From Ephydatia muelleri (Eukaryota > Porifera > Demospongiae > Spongillida > Spongillidae), in the NCBI GenBank assembly GCA_013339895.1, contig JABACO010000012.1, positions 4,392,789 through 4,456,788 on the forward strand: a DNA stretch of 64,000 bases, read 5' to 3'. The translations under genes were made by a program, and so were the position numbers. Under the pieces are notes generated by a model. The model saw only the letters and a list, made by a program, of their open reading frames with translations, searched no databases and was not told the DNA's origin. This document shows, in pieces, positions 49,783-61,600 of this stretch (within the stretch, counting starts at the first letter, position 1; every line of letters begins with the position of its first letter).

Positions 49783-50749
49783 TATTTATAATTCCATCCA
49801 TTCGCATTTTATATTCAGGTGCAAGCATGTGCTGCTTGGGCTATATGTCCTTGTATAGAAAATGCAAAAGATGCAGGGGAACTTGTGCGATCCTTTGTAG
49901 GTGGCCTGGAACTAATAGTTGGTCTACTGAAATCTGATGACCTGGAAGTTCTAGCAGCTGTATGCGCTGCTATTGCCAAGATTGCTAAGGATGAGGAGAA
50001 CCTTGGTGTACTGACAGACCATGGGGTAGTACCGCTACTGGCTAAGCTGGCAACAACGGTAAATCTACTAGCATCGGATTTGTATTGTCTCATATAATTA
50101 ACTCTTTCACAGGATAGTGACCACTTACGAATGCATCTGTGTGATGCTATTGCAAGGTATGCAGTGCATGCTATGATTGTAGTGCTAATCTGATCTTTCA
50201 ATTTACAAGGTGCTGTATGTGGCGAAACAATCGTATTGCATTTGGACAGGCATCAGCTGTAGCACCTCTTGTGTCCTATCTTCAGTCATCAGACTCACAG
50301 GTCCATCGTTCCACAGCTTGCGCACTTCACCAGCTGTCCAAGGACCCAGGCAATTGCATCACCATGCATGAGGCTGGTGTTGTTCAGGTCTGTATTGGAA
50401 ATCCTGTTCATTAACATACTGGTACAAATGATATTCTTCTCCATGTATTTCATTGTAACATGTGAATTAATTTAAAATGACTCTAATTGCGGATAATTTA
50501 GACAGATTTCCCATTGCAAATATTGCTGAATGATGTTGTTGCATTGCTGTGGCCCCCAAGGCATTAATTTAAATTTGATTCATTATTACATTCTGTTGAT
50601 ATACAATGTAAGTTCATTGCTCTATTCCTTTTCAGTCTCTTCTTAGTATGGTGGGATCCACTGATGAAGTGCTACAAGAAGCAGCTGCAGGGTGCATTGG
50701 AAACATACGCCACCTGGCCCTTGCAAATGAAAAGGCCAAATTTAAATAG
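43527..50749 (+). CDS. ODAD2: ODAD2 (ARMC4), outer dynein arm docking (26 exons)
   Basis: This armadillo-repeat protein docks outer dynein arms on axonemal doublets. Exons: 43,527-43,765; 43,800-43,887; 43,992-44,097; 44,295-44,517; 44,587-44,617; 44,671-44,746; 44,801-44,937; 44,995-45,102; 45,161-45,288; 45,345-45,491; 45,553-45,645; 45,723-45,801; 45,856-45,918; 46,030-46,249; 46,381-46,517; 47,250-47,375; 47,435-47,542; 47,648-47,758; 48,885-49,039; 49,101-49,161; 49,231-49,415; 49,584-49,647; 49,819-50,058; 50,113-50,156; 50,210-50,387; 50,636-50,749. All phases agree; the product is 1,086 residues (human about 1,044). Family landmarks: [11 protein letters not shown] start, [91 protein letters not shown] end. 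ARM repeats fill the C-terminal two thirds; the middle (exons 9-12) is Ser/Glu-rich linker. Intron 1 is only 34 nt. Confidence 0.95.
49717..49781 (+). repeat. (CG)n(TG)n microsatellite in ODAD2 intron 22
   Basis: Alternating purine-pyrimidine sequence, about five CG steps followed by about 28 TG steps, lies between exons ending 49,647 and starting 49,819. Such tracts can adopt Z-DNA. The His/Thr frame read on the other strand is an artefact. Confidence 0.95.
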
Positions 50750-51174
50750 CAGCAAACTTTTTAATTTCCTGTTGCATTTCTCTTCACCTGCACATTACAC
50801 AGCTATAGAACAATTATTTCCAAACTCTACTTAGTCATTATGGATCAAGTTCTTTTGTATGTGACACATTTGCTTGTATCTTTTTGTTCATAAGCAGTGA
50901 AAGCATAGTATATTATATTTGCAGCTTTTAAGGCTTGATAATATAACCTTACCATTAAATGTATAAATGCTGTTTGCTGATGTTACATTTGGTTACAGTA
51001 AACAAGTAACGGGTATAAATGCATACTAATAGAAAACATCACTAGACTCCACTGGCTGAAACAGCATTGCCCCTCTGCACTGCTACATCAACCTCGGAAA
51101 GAGTATGATCGCTGCTCCCCAGTTGCAACAGGCAATGACCTAGTTTCTTAAGAAAAGACTCAGCATTGGGTGTA
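50750..51174. other. ODAD2 3' flank
   Basis: This is probable 3' UTR and spacer. AATAAA occurs at about 51,208, inside the adjoining hairpin element, and may or may not serve ODAD2. No further gene is seen. Confidence 0.5.
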
Positions 51175-51861
51175 TTAGTGTATTAATGATGCCTGTTTGG
51201 TGCACCAATAAAAGGTTTAAGCAATTAAAGTAGTTATTAGTGGTTAGTGAAATTAATGAATTTATCATTAATTTTAGTACAGCAAAATATAAAAGTGCCC
51301 ATTTTTTGTCCTTGGGTGGCTCATACAGTACCCAATGCTCTTTGCTTTACATCAAACTGGGGAAATGAAGCACTGAGCAGTAGCATCAGTTCAAAAACTA
51401 ACTACCATTTTGACTTCTTCTTGTTGACCACAGCAGCTATGAGGTGTTAATCTTTATCATAACGGGAAAACAGGTCTTGCTCACACAACACCCAGGACCG
51501 TTTTATTGTTTTTGACAAACAATTAACAATAAAACATCGCAAGCGCAAGACCTGTTTTCCCGTTATGATAAAGATTAACACCTCATAGCTGCTGTGTAAA
51601 CTGTGGTCAACAAGAAGAAGTCAAAATGGTAGTTAGTTTTTGAACTGATGCTACTGCTCAGTGCTTCATTTCCCCAGTTTGATGTAAAGCAAAGAGCATT
51701 GGGTACTGTATGAGCCACCCAAGGACAAAAAATGGGCACTTTTGTATTTTGCTGTACTAAAATTAATCATTAATTTCACTAACCACTAATAACTACTTTA
51801 ATTACTTAAACCTTTTATTGGTGCACCAAACAGGCATCATTATTTAATGTTAATACACTAA
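51175..51861. mobile_element. 687-bp near-perfect hairpin element
   Basis: The arms (about 51,175-51,480 and 51,541-51,861) are reverse complements with very few differences, apart from a short extra ATTTAATG-type segment near the right tip. They start and end with TTAGTGTATTAA and its complement. Landmarks in both arms are GGTGCACCAATAAAAGG, AAGTGCCCATTTTTTGTCC and AACGGGAAAACAGGTCTTGC. The central loop of about 60 bp itself holds a small inverted repeat, GTTTTATTGTT against AACAATAAAAC. No coding frame is convincing. Confidence 0.85.
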
Positions 51862-52395
51862 GGTCACAACCACCTCAGAACTAGCTATCCTCTTTCAAAC
51901 AGACAAAGGGCATCAAAATGATTAATTATTCATGGTGTGGTATTGGGCAAACAGGGCATGGTAGGGTATACAAATGTATAGCAATTTTGTTTGGCGCAAA
52001 TGAGGGAGTTGTTTATGGGAGTGGTATAATATTTCATTTTGGTGGGGGGGGGGGGGGGGGGTAAAAGAAATGACCCTTTAGCTCGACAGGCCAAGAGGCA
52101 GTCTCCAGCCTTTGCATCTGGGACTGCCACATCAGTCACACCCTTTAATCTAGGGGAATCCCATGACTTTTGGTGTTTAGCCCACCAATTAGGGGAGGAT
52201 AGCTGTGTCCTTGCTTGCAACACAGAGAGAGCATCATCTTGGAAAGCAGATGGGGCTACATGTGTAGCAGTATGAATGCCCAGACCACCAATAGTTAACC
52301 AATTAATGCCGAGAGACGTATTTCTTCTTGTTTACTGTTTTTATTATAATATAAATATACATAACAATAACATCTACACACAGACATACAACAAA
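51862..52395. other. Spacer with G tract and possible transposon-derived sequence
   Basis: An uninterrupted run of about 18 G lies at 52,043-52,061. Open frames on both strands at about 52,040-52,275 are Ser/Ala-rich and unrecognised. Their adjacency to the ORF tail at 52,396-52,881 suggests they may be part of the same insertion. Confidence 0.4.
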
Positions 52396-52881
52396 TCAGT
52401 AAGATGGTGGCATTAACCTGGCTAGGATTGATGTAGCATTTGCCCTAAGCAGTTGTAAGTTAAGGCGGCCATAAATGTCAATGAGGGTTACAGATTTAGG
52501 TTTGTTACTCAGGGTGGCAATTCTCGAGGCAATTGTCGAAAACAGCAGTGTAGCTTCTCTTCCCCATGCTCCATAGCTTTCTGCCACTACAGGGATGCAA
52601 ACCCAACCCAGCTCAGAACACTTAGGGTCGTTTTCATCATGCTTTCGTTCTTCAGTGGTGAGTGCGGCAGCAGTGGCTGTCACTCCCGCTTCCAATAAGG
52701 TTTGTGGATTAAGCGGTGATGTGACAGACACATCCAAGGCTGCTGTCCTGCCCATGACCCAGTTGGGAATAAGTATATCAGCTGGGCGGGTCTTGCTGTG
52801 GCTGGGGGTAAGGTTGTTGCCAACCTCTACCTCTTCCAGACCCTTTGAAGCATTATACCAATCAGAAGTATTCATTTTCAT
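52396..52881 (-). mobile_element. C-terminal fragment of a transposable-element ORF
   Basis: The minus strand encodes about 161 residues with RPADILIPNWVMGRTAALDV, KCSELGWVCIPVVAESYGAW, and YGRLNLQLLRANATSILARL followed by a stop. From memory, this pattern recurs as the tail of reverse-transcriptase-like repetitive ORFs in sponges and cnidarians. The D..W.....A.D spacing hints at a restriction-endonuclease-like fold, which is inference. No polymerase domain lies upstream in the window, so this is a truncated remnant; I cannot assign the exact family. Confidence 0.6.
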
Positions 52882-54544
52882 GGCTTCAGTTCATATTGTA
52901 GCAACTCCTCTTTGCTACTTAAAATTCCTCTGCTGCCTCAGTTAGTTGATTTTGGACAACTCTAAACAAAAAATATTCAGGCGTTAATCGGTTAAGTGAC
53001 ACTAACAATTTTGCTCAAAATTTCCCTCAATTGATCATCATACTGCTGGAGAATATCAGGAGTAAGGAAACATGATGATGTTCACAGCAGATACAAAAAC
53101 TTAGGAAATTTTTTACCTTCTTGATATATTTGATGCTTATGCTACCACATGTTCTCTACATGGTTGAATGCCCGACCTTGAGCAAAAAGCCCACTTAGAT
53201 CCACCCAAACTAATCTGAAATGCACTGCAAAATGCAACAGATTAATAATTATCAAGACTACTGCATGGCTCTTGAATAGTACAATTACTCCATATTTCTT
53301 CACCTGCTTGCTAGATGGCAAAAGGCATTCAATGCAACAGCAGTCTACTTAGTGGAGCATTAACTCCTTGCATTGCTAACAGATATAGTGTATATGTATA
53401 TGTCTCCCTTGTGTCAGATTGCATTGGTACTTAATTGAATCTGTGATTTGCATGCTGTTTCAGTAATATCTAATGCTGATCATTTCTTGGAGTTCCTTTA
53501 ATCTGCCCTCTGTGTTTTCCACTGTATTCACACTAACCTTTCTATTCCTTTAGGTTCTCCAAATGACTATAGTACTATTGCTGGTCATATTTGATCTATA
53601 TAGTTTTAATACCTTGATCCAGAGCTAACTAAAATGCATGTGTGCTAAATATAGGTCTGTGTCATTTTCCTTTTATGCTCACCCTTGTCTCCTTCCTTTT
53701 TACACCACCATTGCCATCCAATTGTATATCCCACCTAATTATATATTGGTAGCATGAACAAGCATAGAGAACAAGTCTAGCAATGTTTGCAGAGAGTTTG
53801 GGCACATTTTGGTAGCTAAATAAAAGAACATCATATCAGTGCACAGACTTTTCTGAATGGACTTCAGTGTCTTCAGTATAGACCCTAGCAATGAATAGGT
53901 AATGGACTATCCATGGATGATACATGCTGATTAACTTTACATGTAGAATGTATTGACATCCCAAAAGAGGCACATCCAACCCTGTGCACAATACCTGCAT
54001 CTTCAGTTGTATCAGCCAACAGTTGTGCTCTGATCAATGTAACGTTCATGCTCAGCAACTGCAGGGTATAGCTGACACAGTATACACTAAAAGTGTTTCT
54101 ATGAGGGAGTTTATCCAGTGCAAGTGATATGGAAAATAGCAATTGGCAAAATCTCCATACTACATGCAGAAAGTACCTTCTGTCTCCTTAATTTGGTTCC
54201 CCCACTTTTGGTTTGTCTGGAGATGTAGGTCAAAGTTAGCCGACTTTTGGGAGCTGTTCCATTTACTAGTACAACAAGTCATCTTTTTAAAAATAATGTA
54301 ATAACGCTCGGTGGTTGACATCATCAAGGCTCGTTGCTAGGGCCATAATTTCACGGAAGGCTAACTTCGAAGGCCGCAAACAGCTGTGAAAAGCGGTTGA
54401 GAATCTGATAGAAATCCTGGGGAAAATGATAAAACAATTAACTGACAATTCAGTGTGTTGAAGATCGATGCGGCGCAATTGTGTAGAATGCTGTGCTGCA
54501 ACAATGGCGGCGCGTTTTTTTTTTGAGCTTAGTGGATATTCATT
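52882..54544. other. Stretch with no recognised gene
   Basis: Short frames exist on both strands without splice or family support. Near 54,503, ATGGCGGCGCG resembles a YY1-type initiator context, but the frame it opens closes quickly. Confidence 0.5.
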
Positions 54545-54548
54545 CGAC

Positions 54549-55086
54549 TGTCCTAGACTAGGACGTTTCGTCCTAGTCTAGGACTTGTAATAATTTTATG
54601 AATAAAGTTTTTTTTAATGTACTCCAATATACCTTGCAAATGAATGAGAGCTGTCAGTACAGTTCATTGTTATCTAGAACATGATCATCCATGCATGTGG
54701 TTTCAGGGCTGTACAACTGCTTATTACGGTAATCTAAATTAGCAATACGCATGCGAAACGTTTCTTCTTTCTTTAGAATGAGTGATTTTGTAAACCTTGT
54801 AAATGAACATTTGGCACACATATATTGGTGTGAAGGTACTGAAATGTTATTTTTTACAGCATGCTTGAATACAAGGCTATTTAAAAAAGGTCGATGTCCT
54901 AGTCTAGGACAGCCATTAATGAACCGTACTTGTTGAAGGTGCGCGCGCCCGGGCTGGTGTGAACCGAAATTACAATATATTCGTACACAACAGACCCCTT
55001 ACAATGTTATACAATTGTATGAACCAAAGGCATTTGACAAGGGTTTTATACAATATATGCTTAAATGGAGGCTAGACTAGGACATT
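54549..55086. repeat. Cluster of GTCCTAG palindromes, possible short TIR element
   Basis: GTCCTAGACTAGGAC and its complement GTCCTAGTCTAGGAC stand back to back around TTTC near 54,551-54,587, forming a hairpin. Another GTCCTAGTCTAGGAC lies near 54,896-54,910, and GCTAGACTAGGACATTTT lies near 55,070-55,087. The second copy and the last one could be the inverted ends of an element of about 515 bp, but target duplications are not obvious. Confidence 0.5.
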
Positions 55087-55627
55087 TTCCCTATATCAGT
55101 TATATGAAGATATGTTTTCTTGAACTTCTATTGAAATGATCTGCCGGACCGGAGAAACGTGTTATCTCGTTGGCTAAGTGCATGTATTATATTCTAGCTC
55201 ACTTGGGTTATGTTTTAAGAAAGCAGACGGATGCCTCTGAGTCTGTGCAAGTCAACCAGCTATGTATGACAGCTATGTATGAAACTTGGTGACAAAGTTT
55301 AGACACGATATGAATTATGATTATGATATCCGACTTAACTTTACATTACTTATTTTGTTATGGGTTAGGTAAATCCGACCAGAATGAACTTAGGGCTCAA
55401 TCACTGCGTTTCTAAAATCACTGATTGAAACATGTGCATTCATAACTTTTCCTTACATGAAAATACATGCATACGTCTTTCAATTGTGCACTTCAACGAG
55501 CAAGCACGGTCGTGCATTATGTAATAGATTGTATCAGAGATTATCTCTGATTGTATACGGTAATACGCTCGACGCCTGATACAATTAACGTTACTGTGTT
55601 TCGGTTACTGTGTTTTGTAGCAGCGCC
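55087..55627. other. Upstream region of the secreted modular-protein gene
   Basis: No exon is seen. A short imperfect repeat, GATTGTATCAGAGATTATCTCTGATTGTATACG, lies at about 55,526-55,560; its AGAGATTATCTCT centre is a hairpin-like dyad close to the presumed transcription start. Confidence 0.45.
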
Positions 55628-58600
55628 ATGTGGAGGGTGCTACTGACGTGTGTGCTTTTGGAAGTCACATGTATAAAGCAATCATCGTGTGAAGACTGTT
55701 CTCGCTTGCATTTCATTCCAGATCCCAAAGCGGATGTGCTGCTGCATGCAACTCTTGTCTCTCGAGCAAAGCACGAGCTGACGGTTCACGTACAAGACAT
55801 AATATGGGGAGATTTGACCGTCTCACCTTCAACTTGCTGGCTGGGCAAAGTGTTGCACGTTGCTGTCCGCACCAATTGCGGAGATTCGCTGGAGAGTGGC
55901 AATGATTACTTGTTCTCACTCAAAATTTCGCGTTCCACTTGTCCAACTGTGTTCAATGGTGGAGTGTATACCCCAATTCTGCACACACCGCGTCGACAGA
56001 TCCGCGACGTTCAAAGCAATGCCACAGCTGGTAAGTTCAAAACATATGGTACGTATTATGCACTAATAGCTCTACGTGTGCCATTTCTTGCAACCCTATT
56101 ATAGGGACCCCGTGCTGTTACGAAGGTGTTCGGCTGTTTTCGTTACAAAGCGGAGGTGGCAAAATCTGTACCCCTGTGATAGAACAAGCAAAAACCTGTA
56201 ATCAGGAAATTGACTACTGCTGCTCGTGTTGTCAACTGGGCACAATCATTAAGCAGTTTCCAGGTCCTAATTCATGTGACAATCAAATGTACCGACCACT
56301 AATAACTGATGGAATTTGCCTGACCATCTTCAAAGCTTGCTGTTTAAATACCATAAGTGAGTCTAGTGTATTGTTGATATAGTCTACTACTGGTTTTCTC
56401 TTCTTAGATTCTTTTCTGACACCTAATTTGTCGTCATTGCAACCACCACAGCTGACCATTGGTATGTGATAATATTATCAGAACAATATCCCTGTTGCTA
56501 TGTGTTGAATGCAATGGATACCAGATCCTTGAGTTCATTACATAATATTTTAATTTAGGCAAATAATAATGTTACCTTCTAGATAGTATTTCAATTAACA
56601 CCAGTTCCGTGAGAATCGAATGTGTTTTGGGGCTATTTTGTCGAACTCAAGTTTTAGAAAATTAAGTTTTTCAGCCACAAACGCTTAAGAACTTAGCAGT
56701 ACAACTCTTTGCATGCGGGTTTGCGCTATTTCTAGCGTCGTATGTACTTCCCGTTGTAACCTGCATTTGTTTTTAGTCAAACGGTTGGAAGCTTCACAGA
56801 TAAACATACACTTTTATCTGAAGTGTCTTCTAACTCCGAAAACGCTTCCAAATATGCTTACCGTTGTAAGATGGTTAGGTTTTGTAGACATTTGTACTCT
56901 CTAATGCTATGCGAGCGTTGAAACCAGCACTGCCTATAATGTCGATCTTGGTGGCCACGTACCCAGACCGATGTATTCATCCGCGGGTGTGTAATGTCAA
57001 CCTTTCGTTCCGGGCAGACCAATATATTAGTCCGTGCGTGCACTATTCTTCTTTACATACAGACATATATAGTAGCGTTCACAGTAGTACACATTACAAC
57101 ATAATCATTGCTGTTCAAAGGCAGCTGCTTGCATGTGGTCTGTTACACGCCTGATGAGCTCTGGCTTATTTCCCATCTTTTTGATGTGGTGGTGGCAGAG
57201 GTACCTCCAGTTCTTCTTTCTTCCACTTGGAGAGATCTTTTGCCATATCCAAATGCTCAAAGCTTATCCTTGCCTTCTTTTGCCTTCCTGCGCTCCCTTC
57301 ATCACTCTGAGGCCTTGCACGCTTACAACTAGATGCTTTTGGAGCTTAGGTTTCCTGCCAATGCTTTGGTACACACCTCTGATTTTTCCTGGCAGTGGAA
57401 GCTCACTTAATCTGATAGCTTTTTGCAACTGCAGCTCATCTAGCCTGGCAAACATGCCATCAGCAGAGATCTTCACCGTTCCTTGGTCTTTACTTTCACC
57501 AGCCTACCAACACTCATGTATGATGCTGTTCACCCTTGAGGTCAGCTCTGGCTTCTAGTATGGGCCCAACCAGCATAGAAATTTGGTTCAAAGGTAGCAT
57601 ATGACATCTCATCACCAAACAAGTTTGATGCTCGCTGAATAGCACCATTGACTGGGAATCCATCTTGGCCAGAAGACCGTTAGCATGCCTCATTGCAATG
57701 CTAAGATCATCCCAAGGCATCATCACTCCACAGCAGATATACTTCTCCAGCAATTTTGATGACTTGAAGTGGTAGAGGCACTCACTACATTGTGGGTAAA
57801 CTTCCCTTACTCTCTTCAATGCCTTCTGATCCTTCTTTTGCTTTTTGACATGCTGTATCATGGTCCTGAGGCTGGTGAAAGTGCTCAGAAGTTACTTCTG
57901 ATGACGCTTCCACTCCTTCCTTACATGCACTGCATTGCCCATAGCTCAGGAATGTGAACACCTCGGAGCAGAGGTGATGCAGTTCATTACGCAAAGTATG
58001 GTCAATGTCAGACAGGGGTGCAAATACGTCAATGACTCTATCAATGATAGTAAAATTGTCTGTGTGGAAGTTTACTTTGATGTAATCCACCCCTGCACCC
58101 TCCTGCTGCTTTCCACCACCAGTTATGTGCTTGACAATGGTGTAGAACAATGTCTGGCCAATGGGTGACTTTCCAGGCATTGCTTCCCTCTGCTTCACAA
58201 GATAGCCCTGTACATAGTTGCAACATCATGCTTCAGGACCAGTGACCTCATTGCAAAAACATAATCCAGTCCCTTCCACCTTTGATTTCTGTTAAGAGAG
58301 CGCTTTTTGGCTTGCCAGGCAAGACAGCTAATATTGTCATCACTGTAAAAGAAGCATACAGCAAAGGTGACAGAATCCCTTGGCACATGAGATTGTGTCT
58401 GGCCATGCTCCTGAATAGACATCCCTTGTGTGATATACAGCTTATCACCTTTGGCTTGGAAAAGCAAACATCCTGCATAGTTTTTGCTGATGGTGAGCAG
58501 AGATGCTATGTTATATGATTGAGAAAGGTTAGCCAAAGGGAGAAGAAGCTTCCTTGTGGCAATAGTTGTGTAGGCCTTTCATGCTTTAACATTTCCCGGA

Positions 58601-61600
58601 TGATACTGGGAATTGTGTTGAGCCCTTCCGTTGAAATCCTGCTTGAAGGTGCAGAACAGGCTGCTTGATTCTCACTCCCCTCTGGCTCTTTATGGACTGA
58701 ATGTTCAATGCCAGCTTCAACTTTTCATCACTCTTTAGCCTCAGATTAGGCAGCAGCATGAAACCGATCTGGTGGTGGTTCAGAATCAGACAAAGCACTT
58801 TCCTTGCTTGGTCGGCCATGTGTACGTGGATGGCACATGCAAAATTTTACGCAGTTTGTTCCTGCATTGCACTTGTTGCACACTGGCTTCTTGCAGAACA
58901 AGCGAGAGACATTTTCACTTATGCTTATGACGCGCATGCGTGAAATAATAATTAATGTAGTGTGTAGTCTGGGTACGTGTTTATGTACCAAACAGAGCAG
59001 ATAAGAATCTAAGGATACCATCAGATTTTGTTGAAAAGGGATAGGAAAAATTTGTACCGATCAGCTTTCGAACATCAACAAACGGGAAAGTCTGTAAGTA
59101 ATAAGTAAGTTATTATATGTGTTACAAAGCTACAATTTATACCTAATGGCTCATTGAGAGTTGGCCTATCAGAAAATATGCTTTCTAAAGCATTTGCAAA
59201 TTTTCCGACTTTTGTAAAAGGTCGGTTGGACAAAAAATACATTCAATTCTCGGTGTTAGACATTTTTGCCATCAATATAAGGTTGGTATGTTCATAGTGA
59301 ACCTTATAAATGAACGAACCTAAATAACACACACACACACACATCACTTAAGTGTTAGAGACAAAGCATAAGGTTAAAGTAAAATCATAAATTGAAAACA
59401 AGCGTATTACTCTTTGATTGTAATTGGTTTGTTATTAAAATAATCACACCTCAATAAAGGTCCTAAACTTGAGCTATAAAAACTCGCCATTGAGGTTGGT
59501 TAATTAAATCACTTCCAGTTTTAGCTTAACTTATTTTAAGTCTAACAATAAATTAAATTCATCTATATATTTCAATTGATTTTAGAGGGTCTTGATTTAT
59601 TTACTTCATTATATTCATGGGACATGTATTGAGCAAGACCGCTTCTTTTTTCCTGGAACACATGGAACACAACATTATCTTTTATGGGAAGTGACTAAAC
59701 AGAGGGCGTGAGAAATGAATGTGTCATGCATTAAATTTTCAATCCTGTTTTTCGGACAAACTCCTGGCTCCTAAACCAAATATTGGCTACTCTTTGTGAT
59801 ACGAGTTAACGGGCCATTAAGCTTGATTAATATACTTGCGGTATTACATGGGGTCAGTGCTAAGTGGTCGTATTGCATGCTAAGTGACTGTATTGCGAAG
59901 TGCCACTTTGTTACTGGCTGGTGCTATTATCGTACAATGCATTTATAACAGAGATCGATGGTTTAGTAGCTTTCACTTGTTAACTGATGAATTTCATAGC
60001 ATACCACATGTAAACAAACACAACTTTATGCATTTAATTTTTAACACGTGTCTACAAAAAGTCATGTACAATGCAACTGCCCAAGCAGTCACATGAATAC
60101 AGCAGTCATCTCCCATAAGCCGTTGGGTCTGGACAGTCCCAATTTATTCTATCATAGATATTGGAATTCCAATACATGCACCATGATTATACTATACTCC
60201 ACAAACATTTATATCATGTACACTGTATAACTGTAACGTTAATAGCAAAATAAAATCATTGTGTTGTGATGTAAATGTAAAAGCAGGAAAGATGATAAGA
60301 TAGTCCAATGCATTGAACCATATGAGGTAATTTCTTGCCTCAAATATACCAGTAAAGCTTTTCATTCTTCTATCCTCACCATTTCTTTCTAAGTACACCA
60401 CTGACTTCTAAGTAATGTTTTTGTAATTTGTGTAGCTTAGCATTCGTTGGATACCATGATATATTAAAGTGTTCTGGCATTTGACATCACTGGTCTGTTA
60501 TGTAATACACATGGAGGAAGGTAAATGGGCTAGAGTCTTTGGGATGGCTCTGTATTGATTTGAGCCTACTTGTCACAGGTTGGAATTGTGAACTGAGAAT
60601 GACAGTGACAACAGCAGGCCGTATTGGTAATTCTTCTTGGTGCCTGTGCAGCAAGTGCAGCTCTCTACCTACCATGGTAGAGTTGTATTAGGCAGCATCT
60701 TTTTTACTACAAAGGCCTGCATTGCATTGCTTCAGACCACCCCAAAGTCGCTGCTTCATGCCATCAGTTGCTTGTTCTTCACATTGTTTGGTGGGATGAT
60801 GAGAATAGGCCTTATCTCCCCATTCCAAACAGGAAAGAGGGTATCTGTAAACCTGTATGCACTTTTTGGCTACCATTTCTTAGGTCCTATTACCACGCAG
60901 CCTACCATCAGCTCATCTATAGGATCTCCTAATATTTTGCATGTTATAAATGCAAACAATGGCATATTGGAGTCACAAAGGCTCCATGTATGCTAGTTAC
61001 CACACCTTGTCTAGTTTGTGGTAGAAATGATTATTGCTGGAGTGGCTAATGTGTTGGAAGACAACATTGCATCTCAAAATGATGGTTCAGAAAGAAGTCT
61101 GTCTAGCATCTTCAGGCAATTTCTTCTATAGGTGCCCTCATTTCCTTGTTTTGGTAGGGGATAATGAATTAATACTATCACGTGCATACGTCTGTAACAT
61201 TGCCTTGGCTTAAAACATTTCAAGACAGGTTTAATATAGTCCTCAATGGTAAATTCTCGCTATAACAATGTGCATTTGGATCTTTGGTCTGTACATTTGT
61301 CGTAAGATTAGAACATTCATAAAGCACTTTGATACCGACCTGCAGAAAGGAATACAAAGACAAAAGTGTGTTTAGCACATTAAGAGTGGTTCAAAACTCA
61401 CCTGTTTCAGGAGAAGAGATGGTGAAACTAATACTACTGGAGGTACTTTATCTTGATTATGGTAGCAGCCTTAAAAAATAGAACTGTTTTGCTTATGATT
61501 TAAGATAATATTATTTTCCCACAAAAGTGCCTCTTGAATTTAATTGAAATTCAAAAATCATAACTTGAAAAAAACTGAGCTGTAATAACTCTCCATTGAG

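Noticed and set aside
49586-49828. Histidine/threonine-repeat frame on the minus strand
   Set aside because: It is the translation of the TG microsatellite in an ODAD2 intron.
54503-54590. Plus-strand frame MAARFFFELSGYS after ATGGCGGCG
   Set aside because: It closes within about 25 codons in the GTCCTAG hairpin, with no usable donor and no family match.
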